Source: Catenulispora sp. GP43
GTDB lineage: Bacteria > Actinomycetota > Actinomycetes > Streptomycetales > Catenulisporaceae
Assembly (NCBI RefSeq): GCF_041260665.1
Contig: NZ_JBGCCT010000008.1
Coordinates: 124,001-188,000, forward strand
Reading direction: 5' to 3'
DNA length: 64,000 nucleotides
Numbering within the stretch: the stretch's first letter is position 1; every line of letters begins with the position of its first letter. The notes beneath the pieces are model-generated. The model made no database searches. It saw only the letters and a program-made list of their open reading frames with translations, and had not been told where the DNA came from. The position numbers and the translations under genes were made by a program. Below are positions 1-8,183 of this stretch, piece after piece.

Positions 1-609
1 ACGCATGGCGAGGACACCATCGCAGCCTTCGCCGAGCAGAAGGTCGCCTTCATCCTCGCCTCCTCGGCCGAGTCCGACCGCCTGTCGCGGGCCGGACGCG
101 AGCACGGCTTCGAGGTCACGGCCGGCCGCATGCCGTACAGCGGGAGATTCCCCTTCGCCGGCAACAGCGCCGGCGGGGAGGCGATCTGGCTGACGGCCGG
201 TCTGGAGCCGGCCGTCCGTGACGGCGCGCTGGCGTTCCTGCAGTACCTGATGGCGCCCGAGCACGCGGCGCAGCGTCATCTCGACACCGGATTCCTGCCG
301 GCCACCGGGGCGGCGGTGAAGCTGCTGACCGCCCAGGGCCGGTTCGAGCACCGGCGCACGCCGCCGGCGGTCGCCTTGGACCAGCTGGCCGTCTCCGACC
401 GGTCCCCGGCCGCGCTCGGGGCGCTGATCGGGGAGTCCGCCCGGATCCAGGCCGCCATGACGCACGCCATGCACGATGTGCTGCTCGGCGAGGAGGACCC
501 GGCCTGGCGCTTCGCGGCGGCGAACGTCGAGGCCCAGCGGCTGTTGGACGAGTACAACGCCCGGTGCCGCCGGGACGTGCTGGAGGCGCGGAGGGCCGGA
601 CTGCGGTGA
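1..609 (+). CDS. Extracellular solute-binding protein, C-terminal part (UgpB-like)
   Basis: The reading frame is open from base 1, so the start and signal peptide lie outside the window; about 202 residues remain. The stretch around residues 60-105 (GNSAGGEAIWLTAGL, then AFLQYLMAPEHAAQRH and TGFLPAT) is the conserved C-terminal part of family 1 periplasmic binding proteins of ABC importers for glycerol-3-phosphate or sugars (UgpB/MalE type). Such proteins are lipoproteins that deliver substrate to two membrane permeases; those would be expected outside this window. The substrate cannot be told from this fragment. It ends with an Arg-rich tail before the TGA at 607-609. No transporter partner lies downstream. 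Confidence 0.75.
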   Translation, partial: THGEDTIAAFAEQKVAFILASSAESDRLSRAGREHGFEVTAGRMPYSGRFPFAGNSAGGEAIWLTAGLEPAVRDGALAFLQYLMAPEHAAQRHLDTGFLPATGAAVKLLTAQGRFEHRRTPPAVALDQLAVSDRSPAALGALIGESARIQAAMTHAMHDVLLGEEDPAWRFAAANVEAQRLLDEYNARCRRDVLEARRAGLR

Positions 610-756
610 ACGACCCCCCGCTCGACTAGTGGTCGGAGCCGGGGACGGGATAGCGACACGCGTCGGCGTAGGGGGATGCCCTATGTCTTGCGTCGAGGCG
701 GGTGGTTGCCGTTCGGGAGGCGGCGAGGACCCGCTGAATATCGGCCTGACCCACCG

Positions 757-2295
757 TCAGGGCAGGCGGACCGACAGCCCGTGCCGGAAAACATCCAGCG
801 GGTCATAAGCCTGCTTCGCGCGCTGCAACCGCGGATAGTTGTCCTTGAAATACAGCGCCGACCAGTCCGACCCGGAGTGGTTCCACTCCGGGTCGGCCAG
901 GTCGGTGTCGGGGTAGCCGATGTAGGAGCCGTCGTTGATCGCGTCCGGCACCGGCACGCCGCCGGAGTGCGCGTAGACGTCGCGGTAGTACGCGCGGACC
1001 CAGGCCAGGTGGCGCTCGTCGTCGGCCGGGTCGGTCCAGCAGCCGGTGCTGTAGGAGGCCTTGAGGATGCAGTCGCGCTGCGCCACCGCGGTGGCGTCCG
1101 GGGCCACGGCGCCCACCTGGCCGCCGAATCCGGTCACGACCAGGCAGCCCATCGGGTTGTCGTAGTCCGTGGAGGACAGGTGCCGGTAGATGGCGGCGAT
1201 CTGCGCGTCGGAGAAGCCGCGGCGCAAATAGCCCGCCTTGTTCTTGTAGCGGCCGGCCGGGTCGCTGGGCCAGCTGTAGGACGGCAGCCAGGTGTCCAGC
1301 CACGGCACGGTCTCGGCGGTCTCGGCGTTCTCAGCGGTCTCGGTTGTCTCGGTTGTCGCCGACATCGGCGCGGCCTGAATACCGCTGGTGACGGCCTCGG
1401 TGTGGGCCCGCAGGATCTCGGCGGCGTCCGGGGCGTCGTCGGGGATCACCGAGGTCAGGATGAACATCGTGCCCGAGCGGTGGGTGATGATCAGGTTGCT
1501 CCACAGCGCGGTCGCCGGCGCGCCGGGCTTGCTGTTCTCCTCATACCAGGTGCAGTAGTTGCGCAGCAGGGTGCGGAAGTCGGCCTCGGAGACCGCGTCC
1601 CAGGACCACATGGTGTCGCGGCGCAGCACGGCGCGCGGCGCGCGGGGGAGCTGGCGGGCCGGGTCCGCGTCCGGCGTCCCCGGGGTGCGCAGCCAGTACT
1701 TGGTGACGACGCCGAAGCTGCCGCCTCCGCCGCCGGTGTGCGCCCACCACAGGTCGTGGTGCGGATCGTCGGGGTCGCGGGTGCCCACCACGACGCGCGC
1801 CTGGCCGTCCGCGCCGACCACGACCGCCTCGACGGCCGCGAGGTGGTCCACGACCAGGCCGTCGCGGCGGGACAGCGGGCCGTAGCCGCCCGCGGCGATG
1901 TGCCCGCCGGCCGCGACCTCGAAGCAGGTGCCGGCCGGGATGGTCACGCCCCAGCCGTCGTGCAGGGTGCGGTAGACGTGGTCCAGCTGGGCGCCGGGCT
2001 CCACCACGAACGCGTCGCGGCCGGGGTCGTGGCCGACGTGGTCCAGCGCCGACAGGTCGATGAGGACCCTGACGTCCGGGTGCGCGGTGAAGTCCTCGAA
2101 GCAGTGGCCGCCGCTGCGCACGGCGACCCGCCGGCCGGAGTCCACCGCCTCCTGGACCGCGGCCCGGACGTCGGCGGCGTCCCGGGCCAGCCGGATCTGC
2201 TCGGGGCGGCCGACGAAACGGTGGTTGTAGCCCTCGACGAGGGCGGGGTAGCGGGGGTCGTCGCGGGTGACGACGGCGGCGCTCGTGTCCGTCAT
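757..2295 (-). CDS. FAD-binding oxidoreductase, berberine-bridge type
   Basis: A 512-residue cytoplasmic flavoprotein of the PCMH/VAO superfamily with a C-terminal BBE domain. The N-terminal FAD domain holds RSGGHCFEDF, with the His that normally binds the flavin, and PAGTCFEVAAGGHIAAGGYG, with a Cys where the second (6-S-cysteinyl) bond occurs, so bicovalent FAD is likely. The tail (WSALYFKDNYPRLQRAKQAYDP) is the typical BBE motif. The family oxidises alcohols, sugars or secondary metabolites using O2. No signal peptide is visible. The ATG at 2295 begins MTDTSAAVV; an upstream in-frame ATG would run through the divergent sigma-factor promoter region and is rejected. It is divergent from the ECF sigma gene, 176 bp away, which may control it. 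Confidence 0.85.
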   Translation of the reverse strand: MTDTSAAVVTRDDPRYPALVEGYNHRFVGRPEQIRLARDAADVRAAVQEAVDSGRRVAVRSGGHCFEDFTAHPDVRVLIDLSALDHVGHDPGRDAFVVEPGAQLDHVYRTLHDGWGVTIPAGTCFEVAAGGHIAAGGYGPLSRRDGLVVDHLAAVEAVVVGADGQARVVVGTRDPDDPHHDLWWAHTGGGGGSFGVVTKYWLRTPGTPDADPARQLPRAPRAVLRRDTMWSWDAVSEADFRTLLRNYCTWYEENSKPGAPATALWSNLIITHRSGTMFILTSVIPDDAPDAAEILRAHTEAVTSGIQAAPMSATTETTETAENAETAETVPWLDTWLPSYSWPSDPAGRYKNKAGYLRRGFSDAQIAAIYRHLSSTDYDNPMGCLVVTGFGGQVGAVAPDATAVAQRDCILKASYSTGCWTDPADDERHLAWVRAYYRDVYAHSGGVPVPDAINDGSYIGYPDTDLADPEWNHSGSDWSALYFKDNYPRLQRAKQAYDPLDVFRHGLSVRLP

Positions 2296-2471
2296 GGCGG
2301 CCTTCCTCAGCGGTTCGCAACGGCTCGCGGTCCGGTCCCGCGGTCCGGTCCGCGGTCCCTGCCCCGACCGTGCCACCGGCGCGCGGCCGGCGGCATCTCG
2401 CCGTGTGCGCTGCCGCGGACGTCCCGGGTGTCCCGGCGGCCCGTGCGGTCCCGCGCATATACAATGAGCTG

Positions 2472-3740
2472 GTGCGTTCCGACCAACGCCTGGAAAGTCT
2501 GCTCGCGGAGCTCAGGCCCTCGGTCCTCGGCGCGCTGGTCCGGCGCCACGGGCAGTTCGACGGCTGTGAGGACGCGGTGCAGGAGGCGCTCGTCTCGGCC
2601 GCCACGCAGTGGCCCGCCGACGGCGTCCCGGACAACCCGCGGGCCTGGCTGCTCACCGTGGCCGGCCGCCGGCTCACCGACTACTGGCGCAGCGACCAGG
2701 CGCGCCGCACCCGCGAGGTGACGGTCGCGACGATGGCGCCGGCGGAGTCCGCGCTGGCCCCGGCCCCGGACGACGACGAGCGGGTCTCCGCCGACGACGA
2801 CACCCTGATGCTGCTGTTCCTGTGCTGCCACCCGGCGCTGACCCCGTCCTCGCAGGTGGCGCTGACCCTGCGCGCGGTGGGCGGCCTGACCACCGAGGAG
2901 ATCGCCCAGGCCTTCCTGGTCCCGCAGACCTCGATGACCCGCCGGATCTCCCGCGCCAAGCAGCAGATCAAGGACGCGGGCATGACGTTCCGCATGCCGC
3001 CGGAGGACGAGCGCGCCGAGCGCACCCGCGCGGTCCTGCACGTCCTGTACCTCATCTTCAACGAGGGCTACGCCGCCACCGCGGGAGAGGACCTGCTGCG
3101 CCCGGACCTCACCGCCGAGGCCATCCGCCTGACCCGCCAGGCGCACCGCGTCCTGCCGGGCAACGGCGAGGTCGCCGGGCTGCTGGCGCTGATGCTGCTC
3201 ACCGAGGCCCGCCGCCCGGCCCGCACCCTGGCCGACGGCACCCTGGTCCCGATCGCCGAGCAGGACCGCTCCCAGTGGAACGCCGACCTGGCCGAGGAGG
3301 GCCTGGCCCTGGTGGTCGAGGCACTGGCCCGCCCGGGCGTGGGGCCCTACCGGCTGCAGGCCGCCATCGCCGCGGTGCACGTCGAGACCCCCGAGGGCGG
3401 CCAGACCGACTGGCCGCAGATTCTGGCCCTGTACGACCTGCTCGAGCAGATGGCCCCGAACTCGGTGGTGCGCCTGAACCGCGCGGTGGCGATGGCCATG
3501 GTCAAGGGCCCGCGCGAAGGGCTCGGCCTGCTGGAGCCGCTGGAGCAGGACCGCTGGATGGCCGGCAGCCACCGCCTCAGCGCGGTGCGCGCGTACCTGC
3601 TGGAGATGGACGGCGACCTGCCCGGCGCGCAGGAGGCGTACCGGACCGCGTCGAGCCAGGCGGCCAGCGGGCCCGAGCGGCGGTATCTGGCCGAGCAGGC
3701 GGAGCGGGTGGCCGCCGCGTTGGAAGACGGATTGGGGTAG
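2472..3740 (+). CDS. ECF42-type RNA polymerase sigma factor with C-terminal TPR-like extension
   Basis: A 422-residue sigma factor. Sigma-2 lies at about residues 8-80 (EDAVQEALVSAATQW, then PRAWLLTVAGRRLTDYWR) and sigma-4 at about 115-165 (TTEEIAQAFLVPQTSMTRRISRAK binds the -35 box). The long C-terminal half, with LLLTEARRPARTLADGTLVP and helical repeats, is the DUF6596/TPR module that defines ECF42 and replaces an anti-sigma factor. The GTG at 2472 gives the standard N-terminus (VRSDQRLESLL) after an AT-rich promoter stretch; upstream in-frame starts add sequence unlike the family. ECF42 factors usually sit beside DGPF/YCII proteins, but none is present here; the neighbour is the divergent BBE oxidoreductase. 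Confidence 0.88.
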   Translation: MRSDQRLESLLAELRPSVLGALVRRHGQFDGCEDAVQEALVSAATQWPADGVPDNPRAWLLTVAGRRLTDYWRSDQARRTREVTVATMAPAESALAPAPDDDERVSADDDTLMLLFLCCHPALTPSSQVALTLRAVGGLTTEEIAQAFLVPQTSMTRRISRAKQQIKDAGMTFRMPPEDERAERTRAVLHVLYLIFNEGYAATAGEDLLRPDLTAEAIRLTRQAHRVLPGNGEVAGLLALMLLTEARRPARTLADGTLVPIAEQDRSQWNADLAEEGLALVVEALARPGVGPYRLQAAIAAVHVETPEGGQTDWPQILALYDLLEQMAPNSVVRLNRAVAMAMVKGPREGLGLLEPLEQDRWMAGSHRLSAVRAYLLEMDGDLPGAQEAYRTASSQAASGPERRYLAEQAERVAAALEDGLG

Positions 3741-3760
3741 GGGGCTGACATCATGGCGGC

Positions 3761-4486
3761 GTGTTCACCGACCATGCTTTACTCAGCGACCTGAATCGCC
3801 TGCTGATGGTGAAGGGTGCCTCGGCCGAGGACGCCGATCGCATCGTGAAAACCGTTGCCGCGACCAGGAATCCCGGTGCTGTACGTACCCTGCTTCTGGC
3901 CAGCGCACGCGGGCGCGCGTGGGTCGCGGCCGGCGACGGGTACGCCCACTACTGGAAGAAAGGCGTGCTGCTGACCGAGGATCCGGCCCAGCCCAGGTGG
4001 TTCCGGGCCGAATTCTTGAGGCAGGACCTCGGCGGTGCGCAGTACGTCTCGATCCACACCTACAGATACACACGGCCCGGTGGACGCACGGTGCTCGTCG
4101 CCGACGGCGCGCCGGTGAAGGTCGGGGACGTTTTGACCAGCGGCCCGTTCTACCTCGGCGACACATTGTGGATCTGGGGCAAGACGGCCGCCATCACCGC
4201 CGCCACCGGTCGTCTGATGCAGGCGACCAGCCTGGACACGTCCGAGGCGGAGCAGGTGGTGCGGCCGTTGTTCGACGGCGTCGAGGTCATCGAGGCCGGT
4301 CCCGACCTGCCGCCCGGGGCCCGACTGACAGCGGGGGCCGTTGTCGCGTACGAGACCTTCATGGATGAAAACCGTGCCGCCTACGAGCGGGGCAAGCGTG
4401 ACGGCGGGAACTACATATCCATGGGCCGGCGCGTCTTCCTCAGTGTTGCGAAGGCGCTTGCTGTAGCCGAGCACGTTCGCGGATGA
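3761..4486 (+). CDS. Hypothetical protein, 241 residues
   Basis: I do not recognise this family. It is a soluble protein with no signal peptide or membrane segment, slightly lower in GC-rich repeats than its neighbours and with good codon bias. It starts with GTG at 3761 (VFTDHALLSDLNRLL), 20 bp after the sigma-factor stop. The middle (residues 70-150) is beta-rich with aromatic residues (WKKGVLL, SIHTYRYTRPGG, LWIWGKT); the C-terminal 50 residues are helical (ETFMDENRAAYERGKRDGG). The close spacing suggests co-transcription with the ECF42 gene, but nothing else links them. Confidence 0.6.
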   Translation: MFTDHALLSDLNRLLMVKGASAEDADRIVKTVAATRNPGAVRTLLLASARGRAWVAAGDGYAHYWKKGVLLTEDPAQPRWFRAEFLRQDLGGAQYVSIHTYRYTRPGGRTVLVADGAPVKVGDVLTSGPFYLGDTLWIWGKTAAITAATGRLMQATSLDTSEAEQVVRPLFDGVEVIEAGPDLPPGARLTAGAVVAYETFMDENRAAYERGKRDGGNYISMGRRVFLSVAKALAVAEHVRG

Positions 4487-4541
4487 TTCGGCCGGTCCCG
4501 ACCCCCACCCTGACAAGTGAGCAGGAAGGGGCCGAGCCATC

Positions 4542-6008
4542 ATGTCAGAAGCCGTACACGCATCCGCGCCGGCGACAGCACTGCCGGCGACAGCGCCGCC
4601 GCCCGCGACCGTCGCCTTCCCCGGCGACCCCGCCTACGACGAGGCGACCCGCGTCTACAACCTCGCCGGACCGGCCCGCCCGGCCGCGGCGGTCACCGCC
4701 ACCAGCGCCGCCGAGGTGCAGGCCGCGATCGGCTACGCGGCGGCGCGGGGGCAGGGGGTGCGCGTGCACACCACCGGCCATTCGGCCGGTGCCGCGCCCG
4801 AGATGACCGGTGCCGTGCTGATCCGGCCGGTTCTGCGCGGCGGGGTGGAGATCGACGTCGGGCGGCGCCGGGCCCACATTCCCGCCGGCACGCCGTGGAA
4901 CGAGGTCGTCCACGCCGCCGCGCCGCACGGCCTCGCGGCCCCGCACGGGACCTCCGGCACCGTCGGCGCCGTGGGCTACCTGCTGCACGGCGGCGTCAGT
5001 CTCTACGGCCGCAAGGTCGGCCTGGCCGCCAACCACGTCACGGCGATCGAGCTGGTCACCGCGGAGGGCCGGCTGCGGCGGGTCAGCCTGACGCAGGACC
5101 CTGAGCTGTTCTGGGCCCTGCGCGGCGGGGGCGGCGGGCTCGGTGTCGTGACCGCCGTCGAGCTCGCGCTGTTCCCGGCCGCGGATCTGGTCACCGGTGC
5201 CGCCTTCTGGTCGTGGACGCACGCCGCGGCCGTCGTCGAGGCCTGGTACGACTGGACGCTGCGCGCCCCTGAGGAGGTCTCGACCTCCCTGCGCGTGATG
5301 AACCTCCCGGACCTGCCGATGATCCCGCCGATGCTCAAGGGCGGGCCGGTGGTGTGCGTCGCGGGCGTCGCGCTCGGCGCCGCGCACGCCCGGGAACTTC
5401 TGGCCCCGCTGCGGGCGGTCGGCGAACCGGTCCTGGACACCTGGCAGGACGCCGGCCCGGAAACCGTCCCCGAGGTCCACATGGACCCCGACGAGCCCGG
5501 CACCTTCATCGGCGACCACTTCCTGCTCTCCGAGTTGGGCCGCGACGGCATCGCCGCCTTCCTGCGCACGACCGGCACCGGCTCTGGCACTGGCACCAGC
5601 ACTGGCACCGGCACCGGCACCGGCTCTGACTCCCCGCTGATCGTCGCGGAGCTGCGGCAGCTCGGCGGCCGGATGGCCGTCGCGGACCCCTCCGGCGGGG
5701 CGCTGAACCACTTCGAGGAGCGCTTCGCCTACATGGGTGCCGGCGTCCCGGAACTGCGCGGCACCCCTGCCGAGATCATCGAGCACTGCGACCGGATGCG
5801 CGCCGCCCTGGCTCCCTGGGACACCGGCCGGACCGCGCCGGGCTTCGTCAAAGGCCTCGACCGGCCGCGCGGCCACCTGTCCGAGGCCGACATCCTCGCG
5901 GTCGAGCGTGTCCGGGCCCGCGTCGACCCCGAGGGCCTGTTCCGTGGCGACGCCATGCCGGAGACCGTGGCCTCGGCGCTCGCGGCTCACTCCCAGGAGC
6001 AGTCATGA
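4542..6008 (+). CDS. FAD-dependent oxidoreductase, BBE-like (mono-covalent)
   Basis: A 488-residue flavoprotein related to the one at 757-2295. The FAD domain covers about residues 45-220: VHTTGHSAG carries the flavin-binding His, while the second site reads PHGTSGTVGAVGYLLHGG, with no Cys, so at most one covalent bond is expected. The C-terminal end (RVDPEGLFRGDAMPE) matches the BBE-type tail. A Gly-Thr-Ser low-complexity insert sits at about residues 345-362, encoded by hexanucleotide-like repeats. The RBS (AAGGGGC) precedes the ATG at 4542. Its stop overlaps the ATG of the next gene (ATGA), so 4542-7437 is probably one operon of three redox enzymes. The substrate is unknown. Confidence 0.83.
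   Translation: MSEAVHASAPATALPATAPPPATVAFPGDPAYDEATRVYNLAGPARPAAAVTATSAAEVQAAIGYAAARGQGVRVHTTGHSAGAAPEMTGAVLIRPVLRGGVEIDVGRRRAHIPAGTPWNEVVHAAAPHGLAAPHGTSGTVGAVGYLLHGGVSLYGRKVGLAANHVTAIELVTAEGRLRRVSLTQDPELFWALRGGGGGLGVVTAVELALFPAADLVTGAAFWSWTHAAAVVEAWYDWTLRAPEEVSTSLRVMNLPDLPMIPPMLKGGPVVCVAGVALGAAHARELLAPLRAVGEPVLDTWQDAGPETVPEVHMDPDEPGTFIGDHFLLSELGRDGIAAFLRTTGTGSGTGTSTGTGTGTGSDSPLIVAELRQLGGRMAVADPSGGALNHFEERFAYMGAGVPELRGTPAEIIEHCDRMRAALAPWDTGRTAPGFVKGLDRPRGHLSEADILAVERVRARVDPEGLFRGDAMPETVASALAAHSQEQS
5575..5630 (+). repeat. GGCACC/GGCACT microsatellite inside the oxidoreductase gene
   Basis: Short in-frame repeats of GGCAC(C/T) alternating with AGC or TCT encode Gly-Thr-Gly-Ser runs in a surface-loop position of the BBE-like enzyme. 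The tract keeps the frame and looks like a slippage-prone linker. Confidence 0.75.
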
Positions 6009-6634
6009 CCCAGGTGATAGCGGACATCTCGGTGTCCCTCGACGGCTTCGTCGCCGGCCCCGACGACGGGCCCGACCGCCACCCGCTGGGCATCGGCGGC
6101 GAGCGTCTGCACCGCTGGCTCTTCGACCTCGAATCCTGGCGGGCCCAGGCCGACCGTGTGAGCGGCGAACACGTGGAGCACCGCACCCCCGCCGACATCA
6201 TGGGCGAGTTCTTCGCCCGCACCGGCGCCGCGGTGATCGGCCGCCGCATGTTCGACCACGGCGAGAAGGCCTGGGGCGACGAGCCCCCGTTCCACATCCC
6301 GGTGTTCGTCGTGACGCACCGGCCGCTGCCGCCGCGCCGGATGTCCGGCGGCACCGACTTCGAGTTCGTCGACGAGGGCGTCGCCGTGGCCGTCCGCCGG
6401 GCGGTCGCCGCGGCGGGCTCGAAAGACGTGGCGGTCATGGGCGGCGGACGCGTGATCTCCTCGTGCCTGGCCGCCGGGCTGCTGGACGAGCTGCGCCTGC
6501 ACATCGTGCCGGTGCTCCTCGGCGGCGGCGTCCCGTTGTTCGCCCGGCCCACGGATCCCTCGACCATGCTCGCCACGGCGCGGGTGGAGCTGTCGTCCGG
6601 CGTGACCCATGTCTTCCATCGCGTCATCAAGTGA
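6005..6634 (+). CDS. Dihydrofolate reductase family protein (RibD C-terminal-like)
   Basis: A 209-residue cytoplasmic protein of the DHFR/RibD-C fold. Typical features are the N-terminal ISVSLDGFVAGPDD, the cofactor-binding region near residues 70-80 (AAVIGRRMFD) and DVAVMGGGRVISSCLAAGLLD followed by ELRLHIVPVLLGGGVPLF. These proteins are NAD(P)H-dependent reductases, mostly of unknown substrate, and are common next to sigma factors and SDRs in actinomycetes. The ATG overlaps the preceding stop by four bases, indicating translational coupling; the SDR follows 14 bp after the stop. Confidence 0.88.
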   Translation: MTQVIADISVSLDGFVAGPDDGPDRHPLGIGGERLHRWLFDLESWRAQADRVSGEHVEHRTPADIMGEFFARTGAAVIGRRMFDHGEKAWGDEPPFHIPVFVVTHRPLPPRRMSGGTDFEFVDEGVAVAVRRAVAAAGSKDVAVMGGGRVISSCLAAGLLDELRLHIVPVLLGGGVPLFARPTDPSTMLATARVELSSGVTHVFHRVIK

Positions 6635-6648
6635 AGAAGAGGACGAAG

Positions 6649-7437
6649 ATGCTCCAGGACAAGATGCTCCACGACACAGTGATGCTGGTCTCCGGGGTCG
6701 GCCCGGGCCTGGGCCGGGAGATCGCGGTCCGCGGCGCCGCGGCCGGAGCCGACGTCGTGCTGGCCGCCCGCACCGAGCCGGTCCTGAAGGCGGTGGCCGC
6801 CGAGGTCGAGGCACACGGCCGGCGCGCGCTGACGGTCCCCACCGACATCCTCGACCCCGACTCCTGCCGGGCCCTGACCGACCGCGCGCTGGACGCCTTC
6901 GGCCGCGTCGACGTGTTCGTCAGCAACGCCTTCGCGCCCCCGACGATGGGCGACCTGGCCACGATGGACCTGGACGCCGTGCGGGCCTCCCTGGAGACCG
7001 ACGCGCTGGCCGCACTGCGCCTGGTGCAGCTGCTGGGCCCGACCCTGGCCGCGCACGCGGGCTCGATCGTGCTGGTCAGCTCGGCGGTCGTGCACCACTC
7101 CCGCCCGAACTTCGGCGCGTACAAGGCGTCCAAGTCGGCGCTGCGCTCCCTGGGCAGCAGCCTGGCCACCGAACTCGGGCCCTCCGGCGTCCGGGTCAAC
7201 ACCGTGGTGCCGAACTACATCTGGACCGAGGGCCTGAAGAGCTGGTTCGCGTATCAGGCCGCTGAGCGCGGAGTGAGCGTGGAGGACGTCTACGCCGAGA
7301 CGGCCGCCGCGTTCGACCTGCGGCGGCTGCCCGACCCCGGCGACGTGGCCAACGCGGTGCTGTTCCTGGCTTCGGATCTGGCCAGGGCGATCACCGGGCA
7401 GAGCCTGAACGTGGATGCGGGGGAGTTCCACTCCTAG
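6649..7437 (+). CDS. Short-chain dehydrogenase/reductase
   Basis: A 262-residue classical SDR. The cofactor-binding glycine motif is SGVGPGLGREIA (residues 13-24), the structural NNAG motif is altered to SNAFA, and the catalytic set is visible as Ser in VLVSSAVV and YKASK. The C-terminal LFLASDLARAITGQSLNVDAG is typical. It would oxidise or reduce a carbonyl/alcohol with NAD(P)(H). The ATG at 6649 (MLQDKMLHDTV) follows GAAGAGGACGAAG; a second Met five codons later is also possible. It is the last gene of the 4542-7437 unit and converges on the pseudogene that begins 3 bp past its stop. Confidence 0.88.
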   Translation: MLQDKMLHDTVMLVSGVGPGLGREIAVRGAAAGADVVLAARTEPVLKAVAAEVEAHGRRALTVPTDILDPDSCRALTDRALDAFGRVDVFVSNAFAPPTMGDLATMDLDAVRASLETDALAALRLVQLLGPTLAAHAGSIVLVSSAVVHHSRPNFGAYKASKSALRSLGSSLATELGPSGVRVNTVVPNYIWTEGLKSWFAYQAAERGVSVEDVYAETAAAFDLRRLPDPGDVANAVLFLASDLARAITGQSLNVDAGEFHS

Positions 7438-7440
7438 CCG

Positions 7441-8079
7441 CTACTCGTTCTCCTCACGGGGGAAGAACGGTAGATCGATGTAGACGTTGTCGGCGGCGGC
7501 GAGGATCTTCCCGGCGTCGTCGACCGGCGGGTGGATGGCGGCGTTGATCTGCCGCTTGATGTCCGCGCCCTGTGCACCGACCGCCAGCACCCTGCGATCC
7601 CAGCCCCGGGTGAAGATCCCGCCGGCCGCACCCAGATCCAGGCACGTCACATACGGACCCGGTGCGAATTCGCGAAGCGGCAGGCCGAGCAGATCGGCCG
7701 CGGCGTTGTGGCCGGCGGTCTTGCCCAGCGGGGTCGCGTGCTGGCAGGCCTACATGACGGTGTGCTCGGCGTCGAACGCGGCGGCGGCCTCCAGGCCGGT
7801 GAAGCCGGCGCCGACCACGACCGCGTGGAAGCCGTCGCGGCCACGCAGGTGCTCGGTGAGGCGGCGTGCGCCGTCCAGGCTTTCGATGTCGAAGAGACGT
7901 TCGGCGCCGGGCAGGTCGCGCGGCCGGGGCAGGCTGCTGCCGGCGGCGAGGACCAGGCGGTCGTAGCCGATCTCGCGGCCGTCGGCGACGGAGCCGAGGA
8001 TCCGGTAGGCGGCGCCGAAGACTGCGGGGCGGTGCGTCTGCCAGACGGTGTCCGGGAGTGCGCCCGTGGCCGTCATGGT
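7441..8079 (-). pseudogene. Chimeric remnant: SigJ-like sigma factor N-terminus fused to NADH dehydrogenase-like flavoprotein pieces
   Basis: Reading from 8079, the first ~25 residues (MTATGALPDTVWQTHRPAVF, then GAAYRILGSVAD) are the start of an ECF41/SigJ-type sigma factor. The frame then switches without a stop into an FAD-dependent NADH dehydrogenase (NDH-2/SigJ-partner type): GYDRLVLAAGSSLPRPRDLP and VVVGAGFTGLEAAAAFD. An in-frame TAG (7750-7752) follows, then, in the same frame, the family's C-terminus: ACQHATPLGKTAGHNAAADL and YVTCLDLGAAGGIFTRGWDR, ending at 7441. About 150 residues of the middle and most of the sigma factor are gone. The two parent genes are often adjacent in actinomycetes, so internal deletions in a two-gene locus explain it. 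Confidence 0.75.
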
Positions 8080-8183
8080 GCCCACGATAGAGCGGAGGGC
8101 CGGACTGGGGATCAGTCGCCGAAGCAGCGGGCCGGCGACCAGCTGCGATGCGTCCTGCGGCAACCCGTTCTACTGTCGATGGC

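Noticed and set aside
676-2721. Long plus-strand open frame opposite the BBE oxidoreductase
   Set aside because: It is antisense to a clear flavoprotein gene, Val/Arg/Gly-biased as expected of a GC-rich shadow frame, and has no family motif.
757-6008. The two BBE-like genes as a tandem duplication
   Set aside because: They lie on opposite strands and differ in length, flavin-attachment residues and C-terminus, so they are only distant family members.
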